Source of the DNA: Diphasiastrum complanatum
Lineage: Eukaryota > Streptophyta > Lycopodiopsida > Lycopodiales > Lycopodiaceae
NCBI GenBank assembly: GCA_029204225.1
Contig: CM055092.1
Span: 41,630,016 to 41,694,015, forward strand
DNA: 64,000 bases
Direction of reading: 5' to 3'
The notes beneath the pieces were generated by a model. That model had not been told where the DNA came from. It did no database searches and saw only the letters and a program-made list of their open reading frames with translations. Positions 9,740 through 20,478 of the stretch are shown piece by piece (position 1 is the first letter of the stretch; each line of letters begins with the position of its first letter). Made by a program: the position numbers and the translations under genes.

Positions 9740-10790
9740 TGTCTCTTCTATAGAACCTCCAGCCAAAGCTCCAGCAGCCGACAGCACCTATCGAAAGACC
9801 AGATCAAGCTAGCTTGAGCAAGTCTGAAAAAATTCAAAAAAAGACACCATTCGAATATGGTCAACCAATTATTTGAAGGTCTTTGAGAACTCGAACAATA
9901 CCTAAGAGGTATACACCTCAATATTTCCTGGACTTCATCAGGAGATCCAGAGATCCTAGCCAAAGCAATTAACTCTAAGGATGCTATGAAATGGTGTGAA
10001 GAAATGGAAAGTGAGTACAACTCACTTTTGTCGAACCAAACCTGGACGTTAGTCGACTATCCCACTTACAAGAGAGTTATTGACAACAAGTGGATCTTCA
10101 AGAAGATCAAATATGATGGTTCAATTGCAAAATGGAAAGCAAGGTTGGTGGCCAAAGGATTCACTCAAATCCAGGGAGTGAACTACCAAGAAATATTTAG
10201 TCATATTGTCAAGTTGTAATCAATCAGGAATCTCATTGCACTAGCAACCGCCGAAGACCTCAAAATACATCAAATGGATGTCAAAACAGCCTTCCTCAAT
10301 GGCTATGTTGAAGAGGAACTGTACACCTTCCAACCTAAAGGCTTCAAAGTCAAAGGCCAACAACACAAAGTGTGCAAACTGCACAAAGCAATTTATGGTT
10401 TGAAACAAGAAGCAAGGGCTTGGTACAAACAAATTAATACTTATCTTATTCAACTAGGTTTTGCAAACAATTCAGCTGACTGCAATGTCTATTCCAAGCA
10501 CATAGGTGTCAATTCAGTTTACGTAGCTCTATATGTGGATGATGCACTTATTCAGTCTAATGACACATTCTTACTGCACACTACTAAGGGTGATCTATCG
10601 AAGGAATTCGACATGACCGACTTAGGCACTGTTCATTCACTATTAGGAATACACATTACTAGAGATAGGTTGCATAAGAAGATCTAACTTAGCTAGCAAA
10701 AATATCTAGAGAATGTTCTAGAAAAGTTTCATATGTCTGATTGTGAACCAATATGTTTCTGGATGAAATTCCAAAAACGCATTTGTGGAG
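9740..10790 (+). pseudogene. Second copia element: RT relic
   Basis: Continues the relic with a Pol linker (RTRTIPKRYTPQYFLDF near 9890-9935). Then comes the RT start AMKWCEEMESEYNSL (from 9986), NKWIFKKIKYDGS and ARLVAKGFTQ. A stop at 10217-10219 follows. The frame resumes at 10274 with QMDVKTAFLNGYVEEEL and runs through KAIYGLKQEARAWY to the catalytic YVDDALIQSN near 10533, ending at 10687 with a stop in the DLGTVHSLLGI region. A further SDCEPI block lies at 10735. RNase H is missing. It is clearly older than the element at 1510. Confidence 0.9.
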
Positions 10791-10795
10791 CAGAA

Positions 10796-10814
10796 TCACC
10801 CCCCCCCCCCCCCC
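10796..10814. repeat. Poly-C homopolymer run
   Basis: A run of about 18 C followed by an A-rich stretch, at the point where the copia relic loses homology. Length may be unreliable, as for any homopolymer. Confidence 0.8.
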
Positions 10815-10944
10815 AAAAGAAAAAAAATATTCATGATACTTTATTGCTTGGTAAGTTATACTACACTATGCCTTTCTTTATCAGTAAAAGCTACCAAATG
10901 AGGACCCATCAATGCTATTCATAGTTTCCCATTAAAAATTTTAG

Positions 10945-11045
10945 CCTCTCATGAGGATTGGGGCACCCACGACTTATTAAGGGTTGGGATACCCATGACT
11001 TAAGGTCTCTCATGAGGGCTGGGGCACCTACGACTTAAGGTCTCC
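10945..11045. repeat. Short tandem repeat, about 3 units
   Basis: Diverged units of roughly 36-39 bp built on CTCTCATGAGG, GGGGCACC and ACGACTTAAGG. No coding content. The following 280 bp hold nothing I recognise. Confidence 0.7.
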
Positions 11046-11324
11046 TTTGTAAAAATGCAGTTGGATCCTAGATGTTGTGACAATGGTTCAGATGGGATTT
11101 AAACGATTAATATATTTTTGAGATTCCAAATGCAGCTAAATAAAGCCCTAACTACCAAAACAATTGAAGAAGTTGTCTTACTATTGAATCTAAATGGACA
11201 CAAGAAGCCCTAGATGCCTTTGAGAAAACCAAGCAAGGCACTTGTCACCGCCCCTATGTTACGGTCTCCAAACTGGAGCATATAATTTCACGTGCATACA
11301 GATGTTGATAAGCTGAAGGCAAGA

Positions 11325-11965
11325 AGCCAACACTATCGCAAAAAGCCGACACTGTCGCATTTCGAGGAAATGCAAAAAGCCGACACTACTGAAAATAGTT
11401 GAACTGTTGAACTATGCTGAAGTGTCGCATTTTGGGAAAAGCCGACATTGTCGCATTTTGGAAAAAGTTGACACTGCCGCATTTCAGAAAAGTCAACACT
11501 GTGAAAAACATAGTTCATTTTTGTAGACTGTTGCGACACTTAGTGTATTTCTACAAACTGTTGCGACACTTAGTGTATTTTTGCAGAGTTGTTCTAAATG
11601 CTAATTTGTGGAAGTTCTTGAAGATGGCCAAGTCTTCAACGATCTTCAAATTATTGAACTTAACATCTGAATTTGAAATATGATAGGATTTGTTACCCTT
11701 TGCTGGAGATCAGCCAGAAGCCCATTGTAGACGTTCTTCAAATAGTTTGGTTGTCTAAGTTATGATTGTGTAGGTATCAGATGAGCAGACGTAGAACCAA
11801 AGTTGGTTTCACCTGACCCTAGATCAACGATCAATAATCGTGCAGGAAGAATCTTGAAATAGAAATAGTCATTCACCAAGGAGACAACTGTGGGCTTAAT
11901 CTCCAACATGGTTAGTATGGCATGGATTTTTCCTAATACCGTTGTACATGAGTCCTTGCTCAACC
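11325..11965 (-). repeat. Gypsy-derived repeat, inverted copy of 26.79-27.44 kb
   Basis: Read on the minus strand it matches the plus-strand block near 26790-27440. Both hold a degenerate peptide (FYFKI.PARLLI.DLGS.......STSAHLIP), then matching non-coding sequence, then a cluster of GTCGCATTTT/AAATGCGAC words (11340-11480 here). An upstream VLGKIHA block (about 11920) resembles the region before the chromodomain in Ty3/gypsy pol. I read it as the pol 3' end plus LTR of a decayed gypsy family; the chromodomain reading is weak. Confidence 0.55.
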
Positions 11966-12441
11966 TAAAAATCTTTTCGTGAAAACTATTTGCACGCGTT
12001 TAGCAAGCATCCTTTCATTTATTTCATTTATTTGATTGATTATTGATATGGACTAACGCCTGTTACACTGATCAGCATGGCTTTCGCCTTGATACGGTAA
12101 TATGACAGCTTAGCCTATCGCTAAAATTTACAAGTGAATGGGAATATTAGACTATGTATTTATCATTTTAGCCAAGCTGTTAAGTAACAATGCTTATTTT
12201 GTACATGGATAACAATTGACATTTAGTGTTGACACTTGTCTTCCTCACATACTAGCTAACGTGGTTTTGTGTTGTGGGATGGTGGCAGTTACCAGCTGGA
12301 TGTCTTGAAATAAGTCTTGCTTTATGGTGCTTTATTGTACTATATTTTACTTCTCAGCTATACTTTACCTTGCTGGCTTATGAATAAAAGTTTCAAAGGA
12401 TTTGGTCTTGCTTAAGCAAGATGAACTATGTGAATGCTTTA

Positions 12442-12551
<110 letters not shown>

Positions 12552-12799
12552 TCTCCAACACTTTGACTCCACAATAGAAACATTTCAGCTTTGACTTGTC
12601 CTTTTTACCCTCAAAAGAAAATGACCCATCTTGATCTTGTCCTTTAGACCACTTGCATTTATCCTTGCCCTTGAACTTGAACTTGTTGTTGGATTTATCT
12701 CCTCTACTCTCCTGAATCTCGTGTTAATCTAGTTCCATTCATATCGCTGCAGTTTTACATACATTGTCACACAATCTGCAGAAATACTCGATTACTGAA

Positions 12800-13440
12800 G
12801 ACATGCAAGAGAATTATTAAAGATAACTTTTTATTCTATGCCTTTTCTCACTATGACCAAGGTAAGTTATCCACTGCCTCTCTGGATTTTTGTAGCTCAA
12901 AATGGTTTTTAAAAGCTTGTGAGAAGAATGGTATGATCTCTAATTCTTCTATCTATGTCTCTAACAAAGGACCCAATTCCACCTTCTCGTGGTAAACTCC
13001 AAATGAAATACTAGTGACTTGCACTTTTTTTGAAAAAGCCAAACACAAAAGTAATGCTTGTCGCATTTGCTCTAAATGCAAGTTAGCTAAAGATGTGAGC
13101 CACCTCTTCTTCGCTTGTTATTTTCCTCTCTAGGCTACAATTTGTGATTTGTTTATAGTTAGGTCATGTGTTGAATTTAAGAACTTTTGCCACTCATCTA
13201 TGCTACTCAATGATCTTTTTTCTTAGATGAAGTTGTGAACAAATTTTGGCAAATGTCTCATGGCTCTAACTTTGTGGCATATTTGGATGACCAAAATAGT
13301 AGGGAATTTCAGAAGGGAGATTTTTCCATTTCCACCTTGATGTTATTCAAAGAAATGCTTAGTATTGCTGGCTTTGAGATCCTCTTATTCTTTTGTAAAA
13401 AAATCTTAATCAAAGATTAATCGTTCAACATAAAAAGAAA
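12800..13440 (+). pseudogene. LINE ORF2 C-terminal relic (zf-RVT region)
   Basis: A peptide near 13050-13120 reads ACRICSKCKLAKDVSHLFFAC, the Cys/His block that closes plant LINE reverse transcriptases. WHIWMTKIVGNF follows near 13275, matching the usual W..W..RN tail motif. Stops and a frameshift interrupt it. An A-rich tail (about 13410-13450) fits a LINE 3' end. No RT catalytic core is present. Confidence 0.65.
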
Positions 13441-13544
13441 AAAATAAACATAAAGGTTAATCATTTGGGGAAAAAAACATAAAGCCAAGTCATACTGTAT
13501 TTCAATAGAGTACACAAATTAGGACATACAAGGGAGCATAAAAA

Positions 13545-13830
13545 CTTTGCCATTCACGTAGTAGGCTAATAGCAAACAATTGAGGCACAAATGTGATATA
13601 GTAGTAAGTACAGGAAAATTGACATTCACCTAATAGGCTAATAGCAATCCTTTAAGGCACAAATTTTTTTATATATAGTGAGTTAAAAAATATTGTCATC
13701 CACCTAGTAGATCAATAAAATATTGTCACCCACCTCGACAACACGTGTGATATTGAGAAAAAAAAGATGCTCAACTACCTAATAGCAAACCTCTACACAC
13801 AATCGTGCTATAGTTAATAAGTAAATGCAA
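13545..13830. repeat. Diverged tandem repeat
   Basis: Three or four loose copies of a unit containing CACCTAGTAGGCTAATAG and GAGGCACAAAT, with spacing of about 80 to 100 bp. No coding content. Confidence 0.55.
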
Positions 13831-14099
13831 TAATATTGCTATTTTGGCAACCCTTGAATATCATGATGACATGTCATCCATTATTTCAACCTATGTATAT
13901 AACCATACTTCTATACAATTACACTTCAAAAAATATGTGATGGCATAAGGTGCCTTCTAGGTGATGGAATGAGTGCCCACACTCTTTTCTTTTTGCAAGT
14001 CAATTGGTTTATTTTCTTAGTCAGCCGATTCTTTTCTATTCCAACCTCCAACTTCCTACAACTTTCGAAGCTAGATTCGAGACCAAGAACTGGTTAGAT

Positions 14100-14560
14100 T
14101 TGTTGGATAGCATCGCAAACATCGGATGAGAGGTGTTCACAGGTTCATGAATCTGATATGAACCAGATGGTTCCATTGCTACTCATTTTTGGCATTGTTT
14201 GCCTAGAAACACCCTTCATGTTAAAAAGGACACTATTAGACATGGAAAATGGACTAGTTTTTTACTTTTCTATTCATGGGTCTAGTATCTTCAATGGAGC
14301 CAGTTTTTCCCGCTTTTAGTTCTGGCCAGTGGGCAACCTTGAGGGGAACTAGCAAGAAATAACCAACCTTTGAACGGTCAGATTCAGAGCCCAAAACCTC
14401 CTTGCAATTCTAGTCCCATAAAAGGCTTTAGAGAATGCGGGTCGATTGGGGCCAAAAATGGGTCGGATTATATGGATGGCATTCTGAACGTCAGACGAGA
14501 GATGGTCACAGGTTCATGAATTTGATATGAACCAAATGGATCTATTTACAAGATGAATGT
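14100..14560. repeat. Dispersed repeat, also at 25.74-25.96 kb
   Basis: The part from about 14165 to 14370 (CATTTTTGGCATTGTTTGCC ... GGCCAGTGGGCAACCT) recurs in the same orientation near 25745-25960. Inside the block, a stretch around 14105-14175 (GTTCACAGGTTCATGAA, GATATGAACCA) recurs near 14480-14545. Probably part of an LTR family; no open frame. The flanking 14560-14850 holds nothing recognised. Confidence 0.6.
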
Positions 14561-14853
14561 TTTTAGTGGCTTTTGCTTTGCAATTTTGAACTGATGGTCT
14601 TTAGTAATCTTGCCCAACATTTTTTTTCCATCTAATCAAGTAGTGAGACAAATAAGGCGAATCATGTAAAGAAGGGATTGATTGTGTTGCACAAGAATGA
14701 GTTGTCTGTTTCAAACTTATCGTAATCCTAGCATCTATGCTTATAAGACTTGGGCCTCTAAAGCAAGAGAACCATGTATTAAGATAACCAATCACTCAAA
14801 CCAAATTTCTTGTTGAATTAACTGGACTAGTCCTTAAAGCAGTTAGTGACAAT

Positions 14854-15150
14854 TTATTCGAGATGACTCCGATCACTAGCATTGGTCCTAACCACAAATG
14901 GTTTCCTAGTATCGCCAATGATCAGGATTGGTGCAGTTGTCACACTTTTCTGAAGCAACTCAAAACTATTGTTCATATCCTCTTTCCACACCACTAGTGG
15001 ACTCCTAGTCCTCCAGCTAAGTTTTTTAAAGCCTCTCAAAGCTTGAGTGAGGGGAAATGCCATCCTAGCAAACTGGGGTATATGTCGACAGAAGAATTCC
15101 ACAATGACTTGATTTCCTGAACCGTAGTAAGAATTGGTCATTTAATAACC
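14854..15150 (-). pseudogene. Gypsy RT/RNase H fragment, second copy
   Basis: A minus-strand frame reads [20 protein letters not shown] then APILIIGDTRKPFVVRTNAS, the RT thumb to RNase H segment of Ty3/gypsy. It repeats, in the same orientation and with several changes, the segment at about 16320-16600. It ends abruptly on both sides. The catalytic Asp region of RNase H reads RTNAS. Confidence 0.85.
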
Positions 15151-15214
15151 CTCAGGATATGATTGCATGCCAATAAGAGATGAAGGAGATTATTAGTGCT
15201 TGGAAAAATCGACA

Positions 15215-15515
15215 AAGAGGCAATTTTGGTGGCCTAAGATGAAAAGTCAGGTAGAGGCCTATGTACTTACATGTACTAAGCGCCAGTTAAATAAAGCATA
15301 AAGGCTAAAAGCTAGTGGCCTATTACATTCTTCAGATATTCCTATCGGAAAGTGGAAAAGTATATCTATGGATTTTGTGGTCGGGCTTCCACGTACAGGG
15401 AAGGGCCACAATTCGGTTTGGGCCATTGTTGATAGACTTACGAAGTTTGCTCAATTTATCCCAACGAAAACTATTGTTAAAGCTTCAAAACCCATTTTGC
15501 TCGAAACGGGCTTCT
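15215..15515 (+). pseudogene. Gypsy integrase fragment on the opposite strand
   Basis: Plus-strand translation gives WWPKMKSQVEAYVLTC, the end of the integrase zinc domain. It continues with GLLHSSDIPIGKWKSISMDF and WAIVDRLTKFAQFIP, the first catalytic Asp region. It breaks after about 90 residues. It lies between two minus-strand RT fragments, so it is an inverted or inserted piece. Its right edge (15485-15515) carries the ACCCATTTTG...ACGGGCTTCTAAG end shared with the small element at 56659. Confidence 0.85.
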
Positions 15516-15826
15516 AAGAGTCATACATAAGTAGATGTATATCTTTGAATACATAAGCAGACTATCTTAAAAAGGACCAAAAACGTTAATGATCTGGATT
15601 AACATAGAGGAAAACACTCTTTACATAGGTTCTGCTTAAACCTTTGCATCATAAACTATTTCTTCGAGGTGATTGTGTATGTTTTAGAGTTATTGTGTGG
15701 GTTGAACCTAGCATATGTGCTTATTGTGTGAGGTCTGTAGCTTCATTCATTGGACCACATATGTTAGTATGAACCCATTCTCCGGTACACACACCTTTCC
15801 TTTACAAAAAAAAATCCTGTTTCGAA
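15516..15826. other. Broken gypsy linker sequence
   Basis: Minus-strand reading shows a faint KVCVPENG block (about 15790-15815), as at the start of gypsy integrase after RNase H. The rest is unrecognised. Confidence 0.35.
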
Positions 15827-17130
15827 TTAGGAAATCCGATTCAGTCTTTCCCTGATTCGAGAATCTTGCAAACCTGAATCGTCCCCCGAAAGTACTTGTT
15901 GCCAATACTTTCCAAAAAAAGGATCGGACTCATATAGTCCTTGAAGAGACTGAAACAACTCCGGTTCTATATCAGTAAAGCACAACTGATTAAAAACCAG
16001 TAATCGACTCAAAGCATCCGCTAGAGTATTTTGACTTCCTTTACAATAACGTATAGAAAAGTCAAAGATTTGCATCAGCTCAGCCCATCTAGCTTGCCTC
16101 CCCTTTAAATCTGTAGCATCACAGAAATATCGAAGAGTCTGATGATCCGTCAAAACTTCAAATTTGGCTCCATACAAATAATGTTGCCAAATTTAGGAAT
16201 GAACAATTGCAAACAGTTCCTTCTCATTGGTACAAAACCTAGACTGAACAGGATTGAGTTTTTTGCTTTCATAAGCCACAGGATGTCCATCCTGCATCAA
16301 AATAGCTCCAATAGCATAATCACTGGCATTGGTCCTAACCACAAAAGTCTTATTAGGATCGCCAATGATTAGTATTGGTGCCGAAGTTACACTTTTCTTA
16401 AGCAACTCAAAACAATTATTCATATCCTCCGTCCACACCACTAGTGGACTCTTAGCCCTCCGGCTTAGCTTCTTATAGTCTTTCAAGGCCTGGGTAAGGG
16501 GAAATGCCAATCGAGCAAATTGGGAAATATGCCGACGAAAAAACCCCACAAACCCCAAGAAAGACTTGATTTCCCGAACTGTGGTGAGAATAGGCCAATC
16601 AATAACCCTCTGGATACGATCAGCCTCAATCTCCACCCCCCGTTTGAAAATCTTATGCCCCAAGTAGGACAATTCCTTCGCAAAAAAAAGTCATACATAG
16701 ACTGTTTGGCAAAGAGCTTTTCCCTTCTTAGGATGTCCCAGACAATCCTAAGATGCTCTTTATGTTCCGCCAAAGTCTTACTGAAGACTAGGATATCATC
16801 TAGGAATACCACTACGAATCTTTCCAAATATGGCCTGAACAGATCATTCATCATCTATTGGAAAGTTGTCGGTGCATTGGTCAAACCAAAAGGCAACACC
16901 AAAAATTTCTAGTGACCAAAGCCAGTTCAAAACCTGTTTTTTGGTATATCTTCTGTCTTAATGCGTATCTGATGGAATCTTGACCTTATATCTATCTTGG
17001 TAAAGTACCCAGCACCACCAAGATAATCTATTAGGTCATCCATCCGCGGCAGTGGATATCTATTCTTAACGGTTACCTTGTTCAATTTCTTTACTTTTAA
17101 TGCACTTAAGGTCATTAGGTCCAAAGACTA
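15827..17130 (-). pseudogene. Ty3/gypsy RT and RNase H relic
   Basis: Minus-strand blocks in order: [20 protein letters not shown] (RT fingers, about 17070), then the RT core [16 protein letters not shown] with both catalytic Asp (about 16800). The RT end [18 protein letters not shown] follows (about 16540). RNase H comes next: FVVRTNASDYAIGAIL (about 16330), NEKELFAIVH and TDHQTLRYF (about 16140), then NTLADALSRL. Frameshifts split it near 16670, 16850 and 16925, and a stop near 16190 divides RNase H. The protease and RT N-terminus expected between this and gag are deleted. Confidence 0.92.
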
Positions 17131-17210
17131 AAGAACTAAGGACAAAATACATCCATCTCATTACTTCAAGATAGATTACCTGAGGTAGAAGCTGGTTATT
17201 TGACGCAATC

Positions 17211-18086
17211 TCATGCAAGGTGACCCTCGCCATTGCACTTGAAGCACAGGTTCTTCTTACCAGCTTCAGCTTTATCATTGCCACCTTGATGGTTTTTAAA
17301 GTTTTTCTTGGTTTTCTTAAGATTGTTGGAATTGGGATGTGTTTCACTAACAGCTTTTCTATCCCCCCTCTTAAATTGAAAACTTTTTTTTTTTTCATTA
17401 GGTTGTTGACCCCTAGGTGGCTTAGGTGTGTCATCAAAGTATTTTGCAGTCCTTATAGCATCTTCTAGGGTTTTTGGATGGTTCCTACGAACATCAACTT
17501 GATAATCTTTTGGTAACCCATCAATAAACATTAACATTTGTATCTTAGGTGGAATGCCACTATAAAGTGGATTCAGGTACTCATGAAAATCTTGAATAGA
17601 TTGTTCCAAACCTTTATTCATTGATAAATGACTCAACTTTTGAAAGTGTCCATAGTCATCTAAAAGTGGTAGAAAATAATCCCTAAAAAGCTTGCAAAAA
17701 TCATCCCATATACAAGGTTGATTGCCCTTTGCAACTAAGTCATCCCACCAAACTAAGGCTCTTCCTTCAAGGAACATGGTGACAGTGGATAACTTTTCAG
17801 ATTTAGGGAATTGGTTCATGGGAAAGTATTTGTTCCAAACATTTAGCCAAGAACTTACCACTTGTAAGTTCCTATCCTTCTTCTCCCCCTTAAACACTTT
17901 TACGGGAGGTGGAACTACATGCTTCTTCTGATTGGCTAATCTAGACTCTAAGTCTTGGTTTCTTTGATTAGTTTCAAGAAGTTGCTTATTAGTGGCTTGA
18001 ATTTGTTGGTATAAAAGTTCAAGAGCTTGTGCCACATTGGATGGGTTTGATAGATCAAATGTTGGGTTTTCATCGGTTTGATCCAT
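17211..18086 (-). CDS. Ty3/gypsy Gag, ended by a stop inside the zinc knuckle
   Basis: A 291-codon frame from ATG at 18086. It has a coiled N-terminal segment (AQALELLYQQIQATNKQLLE), then a Retrotrans_gag domain with VSSWLNVWNKYF, FLEGRALVWWDDL and the IQDFHEYLNPLY block. A Lys-rich linker follows, then a CCHC knuckle that reads CFKCNGEGHLA and stops. The next codons would give DC, so a TGA stands where the knuckle's Arg is expected. Gag coats the element RNA. With the stop, the last cysteine is lost and no Pol fusion can form, yet the 290 residues before it are open. Its high identity to working Gags suggests modest age, unlike the broken pol downstream. Confidence 0.9.
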   Translation of the reverse strand: MDQTDENPTFDLSNPSNVAQALELLYQQIQATNKQLLETNQRNQDLESRLANQKKHVVPPPVKVFKGEKKDRNLQVVSSWLNVWNKYFPMNQFPKSEKLSTVTMFLEGRALVWWDDLVAKGNQPCIWDDFCKLFRDYFLPLLDDYGHFQKLSHLSMNKGLEQSIQDFHEYLNPLYSGIPPKIQMLMFIDGLPKDYQVDVRRNHPKTLEDAIRTAKYFDDTPKPPRGQQPNEKKKSFQFKRGDRKAVSETHPNSNNLKKTKKNFKNHQGGNDKAEAGKKNLCFKCNGEGHLA

Positions 18087-19119
18087 TGGGGTTGCTTGTG
18101 TGTTTTCCTATTATGCAAATACAACAACAAGTGCTCAAATTAGAATGATAGAAATTCTTCTATTGTTACATCCAATGCAAATAAAAAGCATAAACTTTTA
18201 TTCATTTAATCTTATTGTTTGTAAGCTCAATCCAAGCCTACTATTTGCAAGCTTAATCCAAGCTTAAGAAGAAAACAACAACAAGCTACATTTGCCTTAA
18301 TCAAAAGCAAAAATGAAAACCAAATCTTTATGTAAACTTCAATTAACTAATCCAAGCTAATGTTTACATAAAGTTCCCATTCCCATTCCAATTCCATTTG
18401 TCATGTTAAAAGCAACCAAAGTTTTCACATTTCTCACTATTCTAGATTTCCAAAACCAAGAAACTAGTGTCTAGAAATGGATAACTAATGAAGCTTTATG
18501 AAAACTTCAATTTTTAGATCTGATTTTCAGATTTACAGGTCTAAAAATCAGAACTTCAAAATGACGAAAAACAGAATTTCAAAACTTGTTTTATGCACAA
18601 AGTTACACTATCATTCCCTTCCTACATTGCCATCTTCATTAAACTAGGAGATAGAAAGGTGTAACTAATGAAGTTTGAATGAAAACTTCACTTTTCAGAT
18701 CTGATTTTCAGATTTACAGGTATGAAAATAGAACTTTAAAATGAAAATCAGAACTTCAAACGCTTCATTTATGCAAAAAAAAAAACACTAGTTTTGATCA
18801 AAACACATAACTAGAATCAATCTTTTTGCCAAAAAAAGTTTGTGTATGTAGAAGAAGACTTCTTCTACCCATCCCACAAATCTTTTTTCAGAACTTTTAA
18901 AAACCCAAAGCCCACTTTAAAACTTCTCTAACATGATAAAAAATCAGCCCCTAATCATAAGCATCACTACTCTCTTCCAAAGAGAACTAGATTCATTGGG
19001 TACTTCAACTACAAGCTTCCTACAACTAGAAAAGCCTATAATCTTCTCCAAATAAAAATTTAGTTGGTGATCTTAATAGAACTTGAAGAAGATTAGAAAG
19101 GTTACCCATCTTTTGTCTA
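18087..19119 (-). other. Leader of the minus-strand gypsy element
   Basis: About 1 kb between the primer site and gag. It contains a direct duplication: AATGAAG...ACTTC(A)TTTTTCAGATCTGATTTTCAG blocks at about 18485-18545 and 18660-18725. No open frame of note. Long leaders like this usually hold the packaging signal. Confidence 0.6.
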
Positions 19120-19131
19120 GCTCTGATACCA
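19120..19131 (-). promoter_or_regulatory. Primer-binding site of the minus-strand gypsy
   Basis: On the minus strand this reads TGGTATCAGAGC. The 5' LTR should lie at higher coordinates, but foreign plus-strand sequence starts within 50 bp, so the LTR is truncated or its end is not recognisable. Confidence 0.8.
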
Positions 19132-19183
19132 CTTTTACAAGTAGAGGTGAGGAAGTCCTCCAAATCCAAGGTAGAGCCTCCAA

Positions 19184-19430
19184 ATGTCCTCCAAGCAACT
19201 TGCAAGCTTCAAGATGCTCCCCAACTCCAAGCTAGGATGCCTCCAAGAGAAGAACAACAAGGCAGTAGTCGTGTTGTCATCATCCATCGAAGATAGCCTG
19301 ATGCTTGACCTCACAACACTTTCTAATGCAAGAGAGATGTGGGATACATTGCTTACCGAATTTCAAACGAAGGTGGGCAGCTATGAAATCAAATCACGAA
19401 GCTGCATCTACATGGCATAGCTTTAAAAAC
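19184..19430 (+). pseudogene. Copia-type (UBN2) Gag fragment
   Basis: Frame 19184-19420 holds VVLSSSIEDSLMLDL and LSNAREMWDTLLTEF, matching the middle of a copia UBN2 Gag. It is followed with no gap by gypsy Gag sequence, so two element types are fused here. No start, zinc knuckle or protease of its own. Confidence 0.55.
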
Positions 19431-20478
19431 AAATTAAAGCCCACTTTTTGCCAAAAGAATATAAGAAAGATACCTTAGCTTCTTGGGATATCTTTAGACA
19501 AAAGCAAAGTGAGAAAGTAGTTGAGTATGTTAAGAGATTTTGGGAGTTGCTTTTGAAAGTTCAGACTTTGCATTCATTTCCAAGAAAGAACAGAAAATGA
19601 AGTTTTATTCGGGTTTGCATAGAAATATACAATATGGCTTAGATCTAGTACAAGCTAATACTTTAGAACAAGTCATATACTATGCTACCAGGATTGAGTT
19701 GCATGATAATCATCGACATGGAGGCGGGAACAAAAGGAAAGAACCTCCCACAACTCAAAACCCAAAAGAAAAGACTCAATGCCTTTCCAAAGAACAAATA
19801 CAGGTTTATCGTAAAGAAGGAAGATGCTTCAAGTGTGGGAAAAAGGGACATCTTTTCTTCAAATGCCCCCTCAAAGATGCCAAAGCTTCAAGTGCAAACA
19901 AAGGAAAGCAGGTGGCCGTACAAAACATTGAAGATACTCAAATCCATGACCTTCTCAAAACATGGGGACAAGTCCATAACAAACTTTGCCTAATACTCTT
20001 TAATGCAAGCTCCTCTCACAACTTCATCTCTTTTAAGCTTGCACAAAAGATAGGAGTTAGTTCTTTTTCCGAATCTATGCTTAAGGTTAAAGGTGCTTTT
20101 GTTGATGGTGATGCAAACATTTACCCTCTAATTAGAAAACTTAAGCTCCAAATCTCTGACTACTATGAGCTTATAGAATTCATGGTAGGACCTTTGCAGG
20201 GAGTAGCTGTAATCTTAGGCATGCCTTGGCACAAAATGCACAATCCTCTTGTGGACTACAATAAGCACTTGATCTCATGGAAGTACAAAGGTAAAGCCAT
20301 TAGTGTGCATGCAGGGCATAGTGGAGAAACAATTCCTTTGGTAAGCCATATTCAAGTAGCAAAAGTACTAAAGAAAGCGGTATTTTCTTACTTGTTATTT
20401 GTTCAAAGTATGGATGATGATGATGATGGAAATGCACATTCTTTGGACAAAAGTAGAAAAGACTTTTTATTGAAGTAG
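19430..20478 (+). pseudogene. Plus-strand Ty3/gypsy Gag and protease relic
   Basis: Gag sequence starts near 19430 (FLPKEYKKDTLASWDIF) and shifts frame near 19560. It then stays open to 20478. This includes FYSGLHRNIQYGLD, a CCHC knuckle CFKCGKKGHLFFKCP near 19830, and a protease domain reading LILFNASSSHNFIS near 19990 and VILGMPWHKMHNP near 20210. Active gypsy proteases have D-[ST]-G at the first site. Here it is N-A-S, so the catalytic Asp is lost. The poly-Asp run near 20415 and the TAG at 20476 end the frame. Confidence 0.88.
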
